From NCBI RefSeq assembly GCF_002252985.1, contig NZ_NHPJ01000003.1:1-45791 (forward strand): 45,791 bases of DNA, read 5' to 3'. The stretch is from Halorubrum halodurans (lineage in GTDB: Archaea; Halobacteriota; Halobacteria; Halobacteriales; Haloferacaceae). The notes under the pieces were generated by a model, which did no database searches, was not told the origin of the DNA, and worked only from the letters and a program-made list of their open reading frames with translations. The position numbers were made by a program, and so were the translations under genes. This document shows, piece after piece, positions 14,956 to 22,989 of this stretch. Position 1 is the stretch's first letter, and each line of letters starts with the position of its first letter.

Positions 14956-15720
14956 ATGCCGAACCCGATCCGGGTTCTCTGCGTCGACGACGACCCGGAG
15001 TTCGCGGATCTGACGGCGACGTATCTCGAGCGCAGGAACGACCGGTTCGTCGTCGAGACGGTGACGAGTCCCGACCGGGGGCTGGACCTGATCGACGACG
15101 ACCCGCCCGACTGCGTCGTCTCGGACTACGAGATGCCGGGGATGAACGGGATCGAGCTCCTCCGGGCGGTCCGGGAGGAGCATCCGGACCTGTCGTTCGT
15201 CCTCTACACGGGCAAGGGCAGCGAGGAGGTCGCGAGCGACGCCATCTCGGCCGGCGTGACCGACTACCTCCGAAAGCAGTCCGGCACCCACCAGTACGCC
15301 GTCCTGGCCAACCGCGTGAGCAACGCCGTCGACCAGGCCCGTGCCGAGCGCCGACTCCGGGAGGAGCGCCGGCGGTTTCAGCTCCTGTTCGAGCGGCTCA
15401 CCCAGCCGACCGTCGAGGTCGAATACGAGGACGACGAGCCGATCGTCAGACGCATCAACCCCGCCTTCGAGGCGGTGTTCGGCTACGAGGCGTCCGAGAT
15501 CGTCGACGACTCCCTCGACGCCTACATCGTTCCGCCGGGCGGGGAGGAGGGGGCGTCGCGGATCAACCGGCGCGTCCAGGCCGGCGGCGGCCTCGAATCG
15601 GTGGAGGTCGTGCGCCGGACGGCGACGGATGACCGGGAGTTCCTCCTCCAGAACGCGGTCTACGACGACGGTTCGGGCGGGTTCGCCATCTACACCGACG
15701 TGACCGACCGACGGGAGTGA
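14956..15720 (+). CDS. Response regulator with receiver and PAS domains, no output kinase
   Basis: A 254-residue protein. Residues 5-125 form a receiver domain: the acidic triad DDDP at 11-14, phospho-acceptor Asp57 in VVSDYEMPG, and YTGKGSEE with the conserved Thr and Lys. A helical linker (about 125-150, Arg/Glu-rich) joins a PAS domain (RFQLLFERLTQPTVEVEYED to IYTDVTDRRE). The protein ends right after the PAS core, where haloarchaeal relatives often continue into a histidine kinase. It may therefore be a sensory adaptor or phosphate sink, and its partner kinase is not next to it. It stands alone with its own promoter. Confidence 0.85.
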   Translation: MPNPIRVLCVDDDPEFADLTATYLERRNDRFVVETVTSPDRGLDLIDDDPPDCVVSDYEMPGMNGIELLRAVREEHPDLSFVLYTGKGSEEVASDAISAGVTDYLRKQSGTHQYAVLANRVSNAVDQARAERRLREERRRFQLLFERLTQPTVEVEYEDDEPIVRRINPAFEAVFGYEASEIVDDSLDAYIVPPGGEEGASRINRRVQAGGGLESVEVVRRTATDDREFLLQNAVYDDGSGGFAIYTDVTDRRE

Positions 15721-15779
15721 ACGGAACCCCCGTCGGAGCGCGCGAGCGGAAGTCCCGTCCTCGACGCCGGTCTCGACCG

Positions 15780-15787
15780 TTTAATAC
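15780..15787 (+). promoter_or_regulatory. TATA box for the FEN-1 gene
   Basis: TTTAATAC is centred about 28 bases before ATG 15811. Confidence 0.6.
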
Positions 15788-15810
15788 CCCGGAAACCGAT
15801 CGGACGGGTA

Positions 15811-16788
15811 ATGGGAAACGCGGACCTGCGCGACCTCGCGTCGATACGGGAGGTCGCCTTCGAGGAGCTGGAGGGGAGCGTCGTCGCCGTCGACGCGCAC
15901 AACTGGCTGTACCGCTACCTCACGACGACGGTGAAGTGGACGAACGACGACGCCTACACGACCGCGGACGGGGTCGAGGTCGCCAACCTGATCGGGGTCG
16001 TCCAGGGGCTCCCGAAGTTCTTCGAACACGACCTCACGCCGGTGATGGTGTTCGACGGGGAGATGACCGACCTGAAGGCCGACGAGGTGGCGGAGCGGCG
16101 GGAGAAGCGCGAGCGCGCCGAGAAGCGGCAGGCGGCCGCCGCGGAGCGCGGCGACGCCGTCGAGGCCGCCCGCCTCTCCGCGCGGACCCAGCGGCTCACC
16201 GACACGATCCAGGAGACGACCCGCGAGCTGTTCGCGCTCCTCGACGTGCCGGTCGTCGAGGCCCCGGCCGAGGGCGAGGCACAGTGCGCGCACATGGCCG
16301 CGACGGGGTCCGTCGATCACGCCGGCAGCGAGGACTACGACACCCTGCTGTTCGGCGCGCCGACGACGCTCCGGCAGCTGACGAGCAAGGGCGACCCGGA
16401 GCTGATGGACCTGGCGGCGACGCTCGCGGACCTGGAACTCGACCGCGAGGGGCTCGTCGACGTCGCCATGCTGTGTGGCACCGACTTCAACGAGGGCGTC
16501 CGCGGGATCGGGCCGAAGACGGCGGTGTCCGCGGTGCGCGAACACGGTGACCTGTGGGCCGTCCTCGCGGCGCGCGACGCGTCGATCCCCAACGCCGAGG
16601 CGGTCCGGCGGTTCTTCCTCGACCCGCCCGTCTCCGACGCGGACGTCGATCCGACGATCGACCCGGACGTCGAGGCCGCGCGGGCGTACGTGGTCGACGA
16701 GTGGGGGATCGACGCCGGCGAGGTCGATCGCGGGTTCGAGCGCATCCGCGAGTCGCAGGTCCAGACGGGACTGGACCGCTGGACCTGA
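15811..16788 (+). CDS. fen: Flap endonuclease FEN-1 (XPG/Rad2 family)
   Basis: A 325-residue structure-specific nuclease that removes 5' flaps in Okazaki-fragment maturation and repair. The N-terminal domain begins [12 protein letters not shown]; metal-binding acids are seen in [57 protein letters not shown] and [17 protein letters not shown], the last also forming the helix-hairpin-helix. The C-terminus QTGLDRWT resembles a weak PCNA-binding box (Gln, Leu at +3, Trp at +6). The second-helix acidic/Arg region is somewhat variable, and overall length is slightly below the usual 335-345. The start is set by the TATA box 28 bases upstream. Confidence 0.93.
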   Translation: MGNADLRDLASIREVAFEELEGSVVAVDAHNWLYRYLTTTVKWTNDDAYTTADGVEVANLIGVVQGLPKFFEHDLTPVMVFDGEMTDLKADEVAERREKRERAEKRQAAAAERGDAVEAARLSARTQRLTDTIQETTRELFALLDVPVVEAPAEGEAQCAHMAATGSVDHAGSEDYDTLLFGAPTTLRQLTSKGDPELMDLAATLADLELDREGLVDVAMLCGTDFNEGVRGIGPKTAVSAVREHGDLWAVLAARDASIPNAEAVRRFFLDPPVSDADVDPTIDPDVEAARAYVVDEWGIDAGEVDRGFERIRESQVQTGLDRWT

Positions 16789-16927
16789 GTCGCGGAGTCG
16801 GCCCCTCGGACCCCTCCCGCCGGCCGCGCTCCCCCTCGCGCCCGCCGACGACCGTGTTCCCCGTCGCGTCCGCCGACGACCGTGGTTCGCGTTGACGGAC
16901 GTCGTCCGGGCGTCTGACGCCGCGGTA

Positions 16928-16935
16928 GGTTTACG
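16928..16935 (+). promoter_or_regulatory. TATA-like box for the NDUFA9-like gene
   Basis: GGTTTACG lies 26-33 bases before ATG 16961. The preceding 140 bases hold two imperfect copies of CGCCGACGACCGTG and no gene. Confidence 0.4.
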
Positions 16936-16960
16936 TTCGTTCCTCGCCAATCGGGGGGAT

Positions 16961-17857
16961 ATGAAGGTCCTGGTAGCCGGCGGAACCGGTTTCATCGGGT
17001 CGTACCTCTGTCGCGCGCTCGCCGAGGACGGCCACGAAGTGACCGCGATGTCGCGGTCCCCGGCGGAGACCCCCGAGGGGGTCGACTCCGCCGTCGGCGA
17101 CGTCACGGCGTACGACTCCATCGCCCCCGCGGTCGAGGACCACGACGCGGTGGTGAACCTGGTCGCGCTCTCGCCGCTCTTCGAGCCGAAGGGGGGCAAC
17201 GTCATGCACGACCGGGTCCACCGCGCCGGGACCGAGAACCTCGTCCGGGCGGCCGAGGAGGCCGGCGCCGACCGGTTCCTTCAGATGAGCGCGCTCGGGG
17301 CCGACCCCGACGGCGACACCGCCTACATCCGGGCGAAGGGGGAGGCGGAGGAGATCGTCCGGGAGAGCGACCTCGAGTGGACGGTGTTCCGCCCCTCGGT
17401 CGTCTTCGGCGATGGCGGCGAGTTCGTCTCGTTCACGAAGCGGCTCAAGGGGATGTTCGCGCCGGGCGTGCCGCTGTACCCGCTCCCCGGCGGCGGGAAG
17501 ACGCGCTTCCAGCCGATCCACGTCGAGGACCTCGTTCCGATGCTCGCGGCCGCCCTCGAGTCCGACGACCACGTCGGGGCGGTGTACGAGGTCGGCGGCC
17601 CCGAGACGCTGACGCTCCGGGAGGTGACGAACCTCGTCTACGAGGCCGAGCGGAAGGGCGTCACGATCGTCCCGCTGCCGATGCCGCTGGCGCGACTCGG
17701 GCTCTCGGTGTTGGGCGCCGTTCCGGGGTTCCCGATGGGGAGCGACCAGTACCGGTCGTTGAAGTTCGACAACACGACCGCCGACAACGACGTGGGCGCG
17801 TTCGGCGTCGACGCCTCGGAGATGACCACGCTCGCGGCGTATCTGGGGGTCGAATGA
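16961..17857 (+). CDS. NAD(P)-binding SDR-type protein, complex I NDUFA9-like
   Basis: A 298-residue extended or atypical SDR. The Rossmann motif GGTGFIGSYL is at residues 7-16. Downstream are VVNLVALSPLF, FLQMSALGADPDG, YIRAKGEAEEIVRES (the Lys follows Tyr with YxxxK spacing, YIRAK) and WTVFRPSVVFGDGGEFV. The pattern RAKGEAE and FRPSVVFG with the C-terminal EVGGPETLTLREV matches the NDUFA9-like family. Haloarchaeal members are annotated as putative respiratory-complex accessory or quinone-related reductases; the real substrate is unknown. The start is ATG 16961; the longer frame from 16475 overlaps FEN-1 and is a shadow. The gene stands alone. Confidence 0.87.
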   Translation: MKVLVAGGTGFIGSYLCRALAEDGHEVTAMSRSPAETPEGVDSAVGDVTAYDSIAPAVEDHDAVVNLVALSPLFEPKGGNVMHDRVHRAGTENLVRAAEEAGADRFLQMSALGADPDGDTAYIRAKGEAEEIVRESDLEWTVFRPSVVFGDGGEFVSFTKRLKGMFAPGVPLYPLPGGGKTRFQPIHVEDLVPMLAAALESDDHVGAVYEVGGPETLTLREVTNLVYEAERKGVTIVPLPMPLARLGLSVLGAVPGFPMGSDQYRSLKFDNTTADNDVGAFGVDASEMTTLAAYLGVE

Positions 17858-18039
17858 CCCGTTCCACCGGCTCGACCGCCGGGATCGTGCGGGTCGACGC
17901 CGGGAGAGCGGGGGCGATCGTCTCGCGATCGCCGGACCCGACGGCCCCGATGGCCGGAGCGGGATCCGTGCGGATCTCAGGACTGGTAACGCCATCAGAA
18001 GCCTTATGGTCCGGATCCCACTCTGGTCGTTTCAAAGAC

Positions 18040-18045
18040 GGAGGG
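18040..18045 (+). promoter_or_regulatory. Shine-Dalgarno site of cetZ1
   Basis: GGAGGG lies eight bases before ATG 18054. A TATA-like CCTTATGG near 18002-18009 would give a leader of roughly 20 bases, so cetZ1 is one of the few genes here with a leadered mRNA. Confidence 0.6.
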
Positions 18046-18053
18046 AGTTCAAC

Positions 18054-19232
18054 ATGAAACTGGCAATGATCGGATTCGGACAGGCGGGTGGGAAAGTCGT
18101 CGACAAGTTCCTGGAGTACGACAAACGGACGGGGTCCGAGATCGTGCGCGCCGCAGCGGCGGTGAACACGGCCAAGGCCGACCTCATGGGGCTCGAACAC
18201 GTCCCCGAGAGCCAGCGCGTGCTCATCGGACAGTCCCGCGTGAAGGGACACGGCGTCGGCGCGGACAACGAGCTCGGCGCGGAGATCGCCGAGGAGGACA
18301 TCGACGAGGTACAGGGGGCGATCGACTCGATCCCGGTCCACGAGGTGGACGCGTTCCTCGTCGTGGCGGGACTCGGCGGCGGCACCGGCTCCGGGGGGGC
18401 GCCGGTGCTGGCCAAACACCTCAAGCGGATCTACACCGAGCCCGTCTACGGGCTCGGCGTCCTGCCCGGCAGCGACGAGGGCGGGATCTACACCCTGAAC
18501 GCGGCCCGGTCGTTCCAGACGTTCGTCCGCGAGGTGGACAACCTGATGGTGTTCGACAACGACGCCTGGCGGAAGACCGGCGAGTCCGTCCAGGGCGGCT
18601 ACGAGGAGATAAACGAGGAGATCGTCCGGCGCTTCGGGATCCTCTTCGGCGCGGGGGAGGTCCAGCAGGGCCAGGAGATCGCGGAGAGCGTCGTCGACTC
18701 CTCCGAGATCATCAACACGCTGTCGGGCGGCGGCGTCTCCACGGTCGGCTACGCCGAGGAGGAGGTCGAGGAGCGCAGCTCCGGCGGGCTCCTCTCGCGG
18801 CTCCGCAACGACGACGACGGCGACGAGCTCGACAGCGCCCACACCACGAACCGGATCACGAGCCTCGTACGCAAGGCGGCGCTCGGCCGGCTCACGCTCC
18901 CGTGTGAGATCGAGGGCGCGGAGCGCGCGCTGCTCGTGCTCGCGGGGCCGCCGGAGTACCTGAATCGGAAGGGCATCGAACGCGGCCGCAAGTGGCTCGA
19001 GGAGCAGACGGGCTCGATGGAGGTCCGCGGCGGCGACTACCCGTACCGCGGCGCCGGCTTCGTCGCCACCGTGATCCTGCTCGCGGGCGTCACGAACGTC
19101 CCGCGGATCAAGGAGCTCCAGGAGGTCGCCATCGAGGCGCAGGACAACCTCGACGAGATCCGCGAGGAGAGCGACGAGAACCTCGACGACCTCGTCAGCG
19201 ACGACGGCGACGAGCTCGAGTCGCTGTTCTAG
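18054..19232 (+). CDS. cetZ1: Tubulin-like cell-shape protein CetZ1
   Basis: A 392-residue tubulin/FtsZ superfamily GTPase; CetZ1 controls rod formation and motility in Haloferax. The N-terminus MKLAMIGFGQAGGKVVDKFL is diagnostic. The GTP-binding G-box GGGTGSG is at residues 108-114, preceded by VDAFLVVAGL. The T7-type segment is degenerate as in other CetZ proteins. The acidic C-terminal tail ends ELESLF. The length is close to the known 395-residue CetZ1. A Shine-Dalgarno site eight bases upstream decides the start. cofC and cofG follow on the same strand (11- and 73-base gaps); this order is also found in Haloferax, as far as I recall, although no functional link between the cytoskeleton and F420 is established. 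Confidence 0.93.
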   Translation: MKLAMIGFGQAGGKVVDKFLEYDKRTGSEIVRAAAAVNTAKADLMGLEHVPESQRVLIGQSRVKGHGVGADNELGAEIAEEDIDEVQGAIDSIPVHEVDAFLVVAGLGGGTGSGGAPVLAKHLKRIYTEPVYGLGVLPGSDEGGIYTLNAARSFQTFVREVDNLMVFDNDAWRKTGESVQGGYEEINEEIVRRFGILFGAGEVQQGQEIAESVVDSSEIINTLSGGGVSTVGYAEEEVEERSSGGLLSRLRNDDDGDELDSAHTTNRITSLVRKAALGRLTLPCEIEGAERALLVLAGPPEYLNRKGIERGRKWLEEQTGSMEVRGGDYPYRGAGFVATVILLAGVTNVPRIKELQEVAIEAQDNLDEIREESDENLDDLVSDDGDELESLF

Positions 19233-19243
19233 GCGACGGTCGA

Positions 19244-19930
19244 ATGGAGGTCCTCGTCCCCTTTTCCGCCGACCGACCGAAATCGCGGCTCGCGGACGCC
19301 CTCTCTCCCTCCGAGCGGGCCACGTTCGCGCGGACGATGCTCGCCGACGTGTTAGCGGCGATCGACCGCGCCGGCGGCGACCCGCACGTTCTCGCGACCG
19401 ACGAGTTCGACCCGAGCGACGGCCCCGTAGCGGGCGGGCCGTCGCCGCCCGTGACCGTCGACGACCGGCCGCTCACCGACGCGGTCAACGCCGTCCTCGC
19501 GGAGCGCCGACCGGGCGGGGAAGGTGACCCGCTCGCGGTCGTGATGGCCGACCTCGCGCTCGCGACGCCCGCCGCGTTCGACCGGCTGTTCGCCGGTCAC
19601 GCGGGCGGAGACGGACGCGACCGGAGCGGCGCGCCGGACGTCTCGATCGTGCCCGGCCGCGGCGGCGGCACCAACGCCCTCGTCGTCTCGCACCCGCGGT
19701 TCCGCGTCGACTACCACGGCGCGTCCTACCTCGACCACCGGCGGATCGCCGACGAGGTCGGGGCGACGGTCCGGACGGTCGACTCCCACCGGCTCGCGAC
19801 GGACGTCGACGAACGTTCGGACCTCGCGGAGCTCCTGATCCACGGCGACGGCGCGGCCGCGGCGTGGCTCCGGGAGGCCGGCTTCTCGCTCGACGCGGAC
19901 GGCGGCCGGGTCGGGGTCGTCCGCGAGTAG
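19244..19930 (+). CDS. cofC: 2-phospho-L-lactate guanylyltransferase
   Basis: A 228-residue nucleotidyltransferase of the F420 pathway; it activates 2-phospho-L-lactate (or a related acid) with GTP. It begins MEVLVPFSADRPKSRLADALSPSER, where the Lys-Ser-Arg-Leu is the family's nucleotide-binding signature. Further motifs are VVMADLALATPAAFDRL, the acidic-metal segment (typical DLP replaced by DLA), and VPGRGGGTNALVV. The C-terminal segment HRLATDVDERSDLAELL matches the family's DVD-x2-EDL. It follows cetZ1 by 11 bases and is probably cotranscribed. Confidence 0.9.
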   Translation: MEVLVPFSADRPKSRLADALSPSERATFARTMLADVLAAIDRAGGDPHVLATDEFDPSDGPVAGGPSPPVTVDDRPLTDAVNAVLAERRPGGEGDPLAVVMADLALATPAAFDRLFAGHAGGDGRDRSGAPDVSIVPGRGGGTNALVVSHPRFRVDYHGASYLDHRRIADEVGATVRTVDSHRLATDVDERSDLAELLIHGDGAAAAWLREAGFSLDADGGRVGVVRE

Positions 19931-19973
19931 GACCCCTCGGAGCGGTTCGCGGCCGCGATCCGCGACCGCGACG

Positions 19974-19981
19974 CTTTTTGA
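19974..19981 (+). promoter_or_regulatory. TATA box for cofG
   Basis: CTTTTTGA is centred 26-27 bases before GTG 20004. This supports that start and a separate leaderless cofG transcript. Confidence 0.55.
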
Positions 19982-20003
19982 ACTCGGCCGCCGAGGTGGT
20001 GGC

Positions 20004-21176
20004 GTGTTCGCGGAGGCGGCAGCGTACGGGATCGACATCGACGTCGACGATCGGGCGGTCGAGCGGCTGCTCTCGGTCGGGCCCGCCGACGTCGAGGTCG
20101 CGGACGGGCTCACCTTCGCCCGGAACGTCTTCGTGCCCCTGACGACCGCCTGCCGGTACACCTGTACGTACTGTACCTACTACGACGTGCCGGGCGAGGC
20201 GTCGCTGCTCTCGCCCGAGGAGGTGCGCGAGCGGTGCCGGGTCGGCGCGGACGCGGGGTGTACGGAGGCGCTTTTCACCTTCGGCGACGAGCCGGACGAC
20301 CGGTACACGCGGATCCACGAGACGCTCGATGAGTGGGGGTTCGACTCGATCCACGACTACCTGTATCGGGCCTGCGAGATCGCCTTGGAGGAGGGCCTGC
20401 TCCCGCACTCGAACCCCGGCGACCTCACCGAGGAGACGTTCCGTGACCTGCGGGAGGTGAACGCGTCGATGGGCGTGATGCTGGAGACGACCGCCGACGT
20501 CGACGCGCACGCCGGGGGTCGACGGAAGACGCCCGGCCAGCGGCTGAACACGATCCGCGCGGCGGGCCGGCAGGACGTCCCGTTCACGACGGGGATCCTC
20601 GTGGGGATCGGCGAGGGGTGGCGGGACCGCGCGGAGAGCCTGCTCGCGATCCGCGAACTCCACGAGCGACACGGCCACGTCCAGGAGGTCATCGTCCAGA
20701 ACGTCGTCCCCAACGAGCGGTCGGACTTCGCGAAGCCGGACCTCGAGACGATGCGGCGGGTCGTCGCGATGGCGCGAACCGCGCTCCCGCCCGAGGTGTC
20801 CGTCCAGGTGCCGCCGAACCTCTCGCCGGCGGCCGACCTCGTCGACTGCGGGATCGACGACCTCGGCGGCGTCTCGCCCGTCACCGACGACTACGTCAAT
20901 CCCCAGTACGCGTGGCCGGACCTCGAGGGGCTCCGGACGGTCGCCGACGCGGGCGGGATCCCGCTCCGGGAACGGCTCCCCACCTACGTCCGGTATCTCC
21001 CCGCGGACCTCCGACCGGCCGACGCGGATCCGGCTCCGGACCCGGCGACCCGCGACGCGTGGCTGCCGCCCGCGGTCGCGGACCGGATCCGCGCCGACGA
21101 CGTCCACGGCCGGCGGCTGCGGGCGGTCGCCCGCGGGGAGGGGCCGCTCGATCCCCGGCCGGCGCGCGGCGACTGA
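20004..21176 (+). CDS. cofG: 7,8-didemethyl-8-hydroxy-5-deazariboflavin synthase subunit CofG
   Basis: A 390-residue radical SAM enzyme. With CofH it builds the F0 chromophore from tyrosine and a flavin precursor. The cluster motif is Cys50-x3-Cys54-x2-Cys57 in TACRYTCTYCTYY, followed by the CofG-specific LFTFGDEPDDRYTRI, HSNPGDLTEETFRDL and GVMLETTADVDAHAGGRRKTPGQRL. The C-terminal portion NLSPAADLVDCGIDDLGGVSPVTDDYVNP is also typical. The Pro/Arg-rich end (RPARGD) is variable. cofH is not in the window. The start GTG 20004 is chosen from the TATA box 27 bases upstream. Confidence 0.93.
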   Translation: MFAEAAAYGIDIDVDDRAVERLLSVGPADVEVADGLTFARNVFVPLTTACRYTCTYCTYYDVPGEASLLSPEEVRERCRVGADAGCTEALFTFGDEPDDRYTRIHETLDEWGFDSIHDYLYRACEIALEEGLLPHSNPGDLTEETFRDLREVNASMGVMLETTADVDAHAGGRRKTPGQRLNTIRAAGRQDVPFTTGILVGIGEGWRDRAESLLAIRELHERHGHVQEVIVQNVVPNERSDFAKPDLETMRRVVAMARTALPPEVSVQVPPNLSPAADLVDCGIDDLGGVSPVTDDYVNPQYAWPDLEGLRTVADAGGIPLRERLPTYVRYLPADLRPADADPAPDPATRDAWLPPAVADRIRADDVHGRRLRAVARGEGPLDPRPARGD

Positions 21177-21255
21177 GGGGTCGATCGCGGCGGTCGGCCG
21201 CGGCGGCGGACCCCCCGATCCGGCGGGCATAAACAACTGCGCTGCCAGTAGCTTC

Positions 21256-21263
21256 TTTAAATA
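21256..21263 (+). promoter_or_regulatory. TATA box for mscS
   Basis: TTTAAATA is centred about 25 bases before ATG 21284. It is one of the clearest boxes in the window. Confidence 0.65.
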
Positions 21264-21283
21264 TCCCTCCGAACGGGTGGACG

Positions 21284-22144
21284 ATGATACCACTACAGTT
21301 CGGGTTGTCGGGGATCGCGGCGGCGATCGCGGGGTTCCTGTTCACCGCGTTCCTGTTCGTCGCCGGCTTCGTCGCGGTGTTACTGCTCGGGAAGGTCGTC
21401 TTCGTGCCCGGCGTGGAGCGGGCGATCGCCTCCCGCGGGTTGGACGAGGCGGTCAAGAGCCTCGGGTCGAGCGTCGCGAACGCGGTCGTCTGGGTCGCGG
21501 CGATCGCGATCGGGTTCACGCTCGCGGGGTACGGCGCGTTCCTCTCGGCGTTCGCCGTCTTCGGCGGCGCGATCGCGCTCGCGGTCGGCTTCGCCGCGCA
21601 GGACCTGCTGGGGAACTTCGTCGCCGGGGTCTTCATCCTGAAGGACAAGCCGTTCGAGGTCGGCGACTGGATCGAGTGGGACGGCAACGCGGGCCGCGTC
21701 GAGGACATCGACCTCCGCGTCTCGCGGATCCGCACCTTCGATAACGAGCGGATCACGGTGCCGAACGGGGACCTGGCGAACAACGCCGTCACGAACCCGG
21801 TCGCCTACGAGACGCTCCGCCAGAAGTTCGTCTTCGGCATCGGCTACGACGACGACATCGCACGGGCGACGGACATCATCGTCGAGAAGGCCGAGGCGCA
21901 CGCGGAGATCCTCGACGACCCCGCCCCGTCGGTCCGCGTGGTCGAACTCGGCGACTCCGCCGTGGGGCTCCAGTCGCGCTGGTGGATCGACGAGCCCGAC
22001 CGCGGCGACTTCGTCCGGGTGCGCTCGGAGTACGTCACCGCGGTGAAGGAGGCGTTCGACGAGGCCGGCATCGACATGCCGTACGTCCACCGGCAGCTCA
22101 CCGGCAGCGTCGAGGTCATCGAGGACGTCGCGGACGGCGAGTAG
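21284..22144 (+). CDS. mscS: Small-conductance mechanosensitive channel MscS
   Basis: A 286-residue channel that opens under membrane tension to release solutes. Three hydrophobic helices occupy residues about 10-35, 60-85 and 85-115. The third, pore-lining helix has the Ala/Gly pattern FGGAIALAVGFAAQDLLGNFVAGVFI. The beta-domain follows (KDKPFEVGDWIEWDGNAGRVEDIDLRVSRIRTFDNERITVPNGDLANN), then the alpha/beta C-terminal domain. Length and domain order match the short MscS class. It stands alone. Confidence 0.93.
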   Translation: MIPLQFGLSGIAAAIAGFLFTAFLFVAGFVAVLLLGKVVFVPGVERAIASRGLDEAVKSLGSSVANAVVWVAAIAIGFTLAGYGAFLSAFAVFGGAIALAVGFAAQDLLGNFVAGVFILKDKPFEVGDWIEWDGNAGRVEDIDLRVSRIRTFDNERITVPNGDLANNAVTNPVAYETLRQKFVFGIGYDDDIARATDIIVEKAEAHAEILDDPAPSVRVVELGDSAVGLQSRWWIDEPDRGDFVRVRSEYVTAVKEAFDEAGIDMPYVHRQLTGSVEVIEDVADGE

Positions 22145-22190
22145 CGTCGTCCGAACCTCCCCCCGTCTCGATCCGCTATTCGCCGGCCGT

Positions 22191-22274
22191 TCCCCCCTCT
22201 CCCCGTTTCGGTCCGTTCTCCTCACAACCCGCTTCCCTCACCCTCCGCTCCCTCTCACGTTCCGTTCCGTCCCC
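22191..22274. other. Pyrimidine-rich intergenic tract
   Basis: Within the 194-base gap between mscS and thiE, this stretch of the plus strand is strongly C/T-rich with very few A residues (for example TTCCCCCCTCTCCCCGTTTC). It holds no ORF worth calling. It might contain the mscS terminator, since short T-runs are present, but no clear oligo-T terminator is seen. Confidence 0.5.
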
Positions 22275-22308
22275 GGCGACGCCGTCCTCCCGTCGGCCTC
22301 CCGCAATC

Positions 22309-22316
22309 GTTTTGCG
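22309..22316 (+). promoter_or_regulatory. TATA-like box for thiE-thiM
   Basis: CGTTTTGC is centred about 27 bases before ATG 22339. The bases between are A-rich (CACTAAAACATACAACC) and too short for a TPP riboswitch. Confidence 0.45.
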
Positions 22317-22338
22317 TGACCACTAAAACATACAACCG

Positions 22339-22989
22339 ATGAATACGACATCGGATCCGTCGTCGTGGCGGACGTATCTCGTGACGGGGGCGGAGCACTC
22401 GGCGGGCAGGGAGACGCCGACGATCGTCGCCGACGCGCTGGCCGGCGGGATCGACGTCGTCCAGCTCCGCGAGAAGGGAGCCGACGCGCGGAGCCGTTAC
22501 CACCTCGGCCGCCGCCTCCGCGACCTGACCGCGAACGCGGACGTTCCCCTGATAGTCAACGACCGCGTCGACCTCGCGGCGGCGGTCGACGCCGACGGCG
22601 TCCACCTGGGACAGGCCGATCTGCCGGTCGAGGTCGCCCGCGAGCGGCTGGGTCCCGACGCGATCGTCGGCGTCTCGGCGTCGACCGTCGCGGAGGCGAC
22701 GGCGGCGGTCGACGCGGGCGCGGACTACCTCGGGGTCGGGGCCGTCTACGGAACGGACTCGAAGGACGTCTCCGGCGACCGCGACGGGATCGGAACCGAT
22801 CGGATCGCCGCGGTCGCCGACGCGGTGGACGTGCCCGCGGTCGGGATCGGCGGGATCGACGCGGGGAACGCGGCGAGCGTCGTCGAGGCCGGCGCGGCCG
22901 GCGTGGCGGTCGTCTCGGCGATCACGGCCGCCGAGGACCCGCAGGCCGCGACCGAGTCCCTCCGGGAGGTGGTCTCCGATGCCCGATGA
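22339..22989 (+). CDS. thiE: Thiamine-phosphate synthase
   Basis: A 216-residue TIM-barrel enzyme that joins HMP pyrophosphate and thiazole phosphate to give thiamine phosphate. Family motifs seen are YLVTGAE, VQLREKGADARSRY, VPLIVNDRVDLAAAVDADGVHLGQADLP, VGVSASTVAEA, DYLGVGAVYGTDSKD, VPAVGIGGIDAGNA and AGVAVVSAITAAEDP. Its length is normal. The 3' end overlaps the start of thiM by 11 bases, so the two are coupled. Confidence 0.95.
   Translation: MNTTSDPSSWRTYLVTGAEHSAGRETPTIVADALAGGIDVVQLREKGADARSRYHLGRRLRDLTANADVPLIVNDRVDLAAAVDADGVHLGQADLPVEVARERLGPDAIVGVSASTVAEATAAVDAGADYLGVGAVYGTDSKDVSGDRDGIGTDRIAAVADAVDVPAVGIGGIDAGNAASVVEAGAAGVAVVSAITAAEDPQAATESLREVVSDAR

Noticed and set aside
16838..16892. 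Possible repeat-derived feature from two copies of CGCCGACGACCGTG
   Set aside because: The copies are short, imperfect and not accompanied by any other structure.
22309..22338. TPP riboswitch before thiE
   Set aside because: The TATA-like box leaves no leader, so there is no room for an aptamer.
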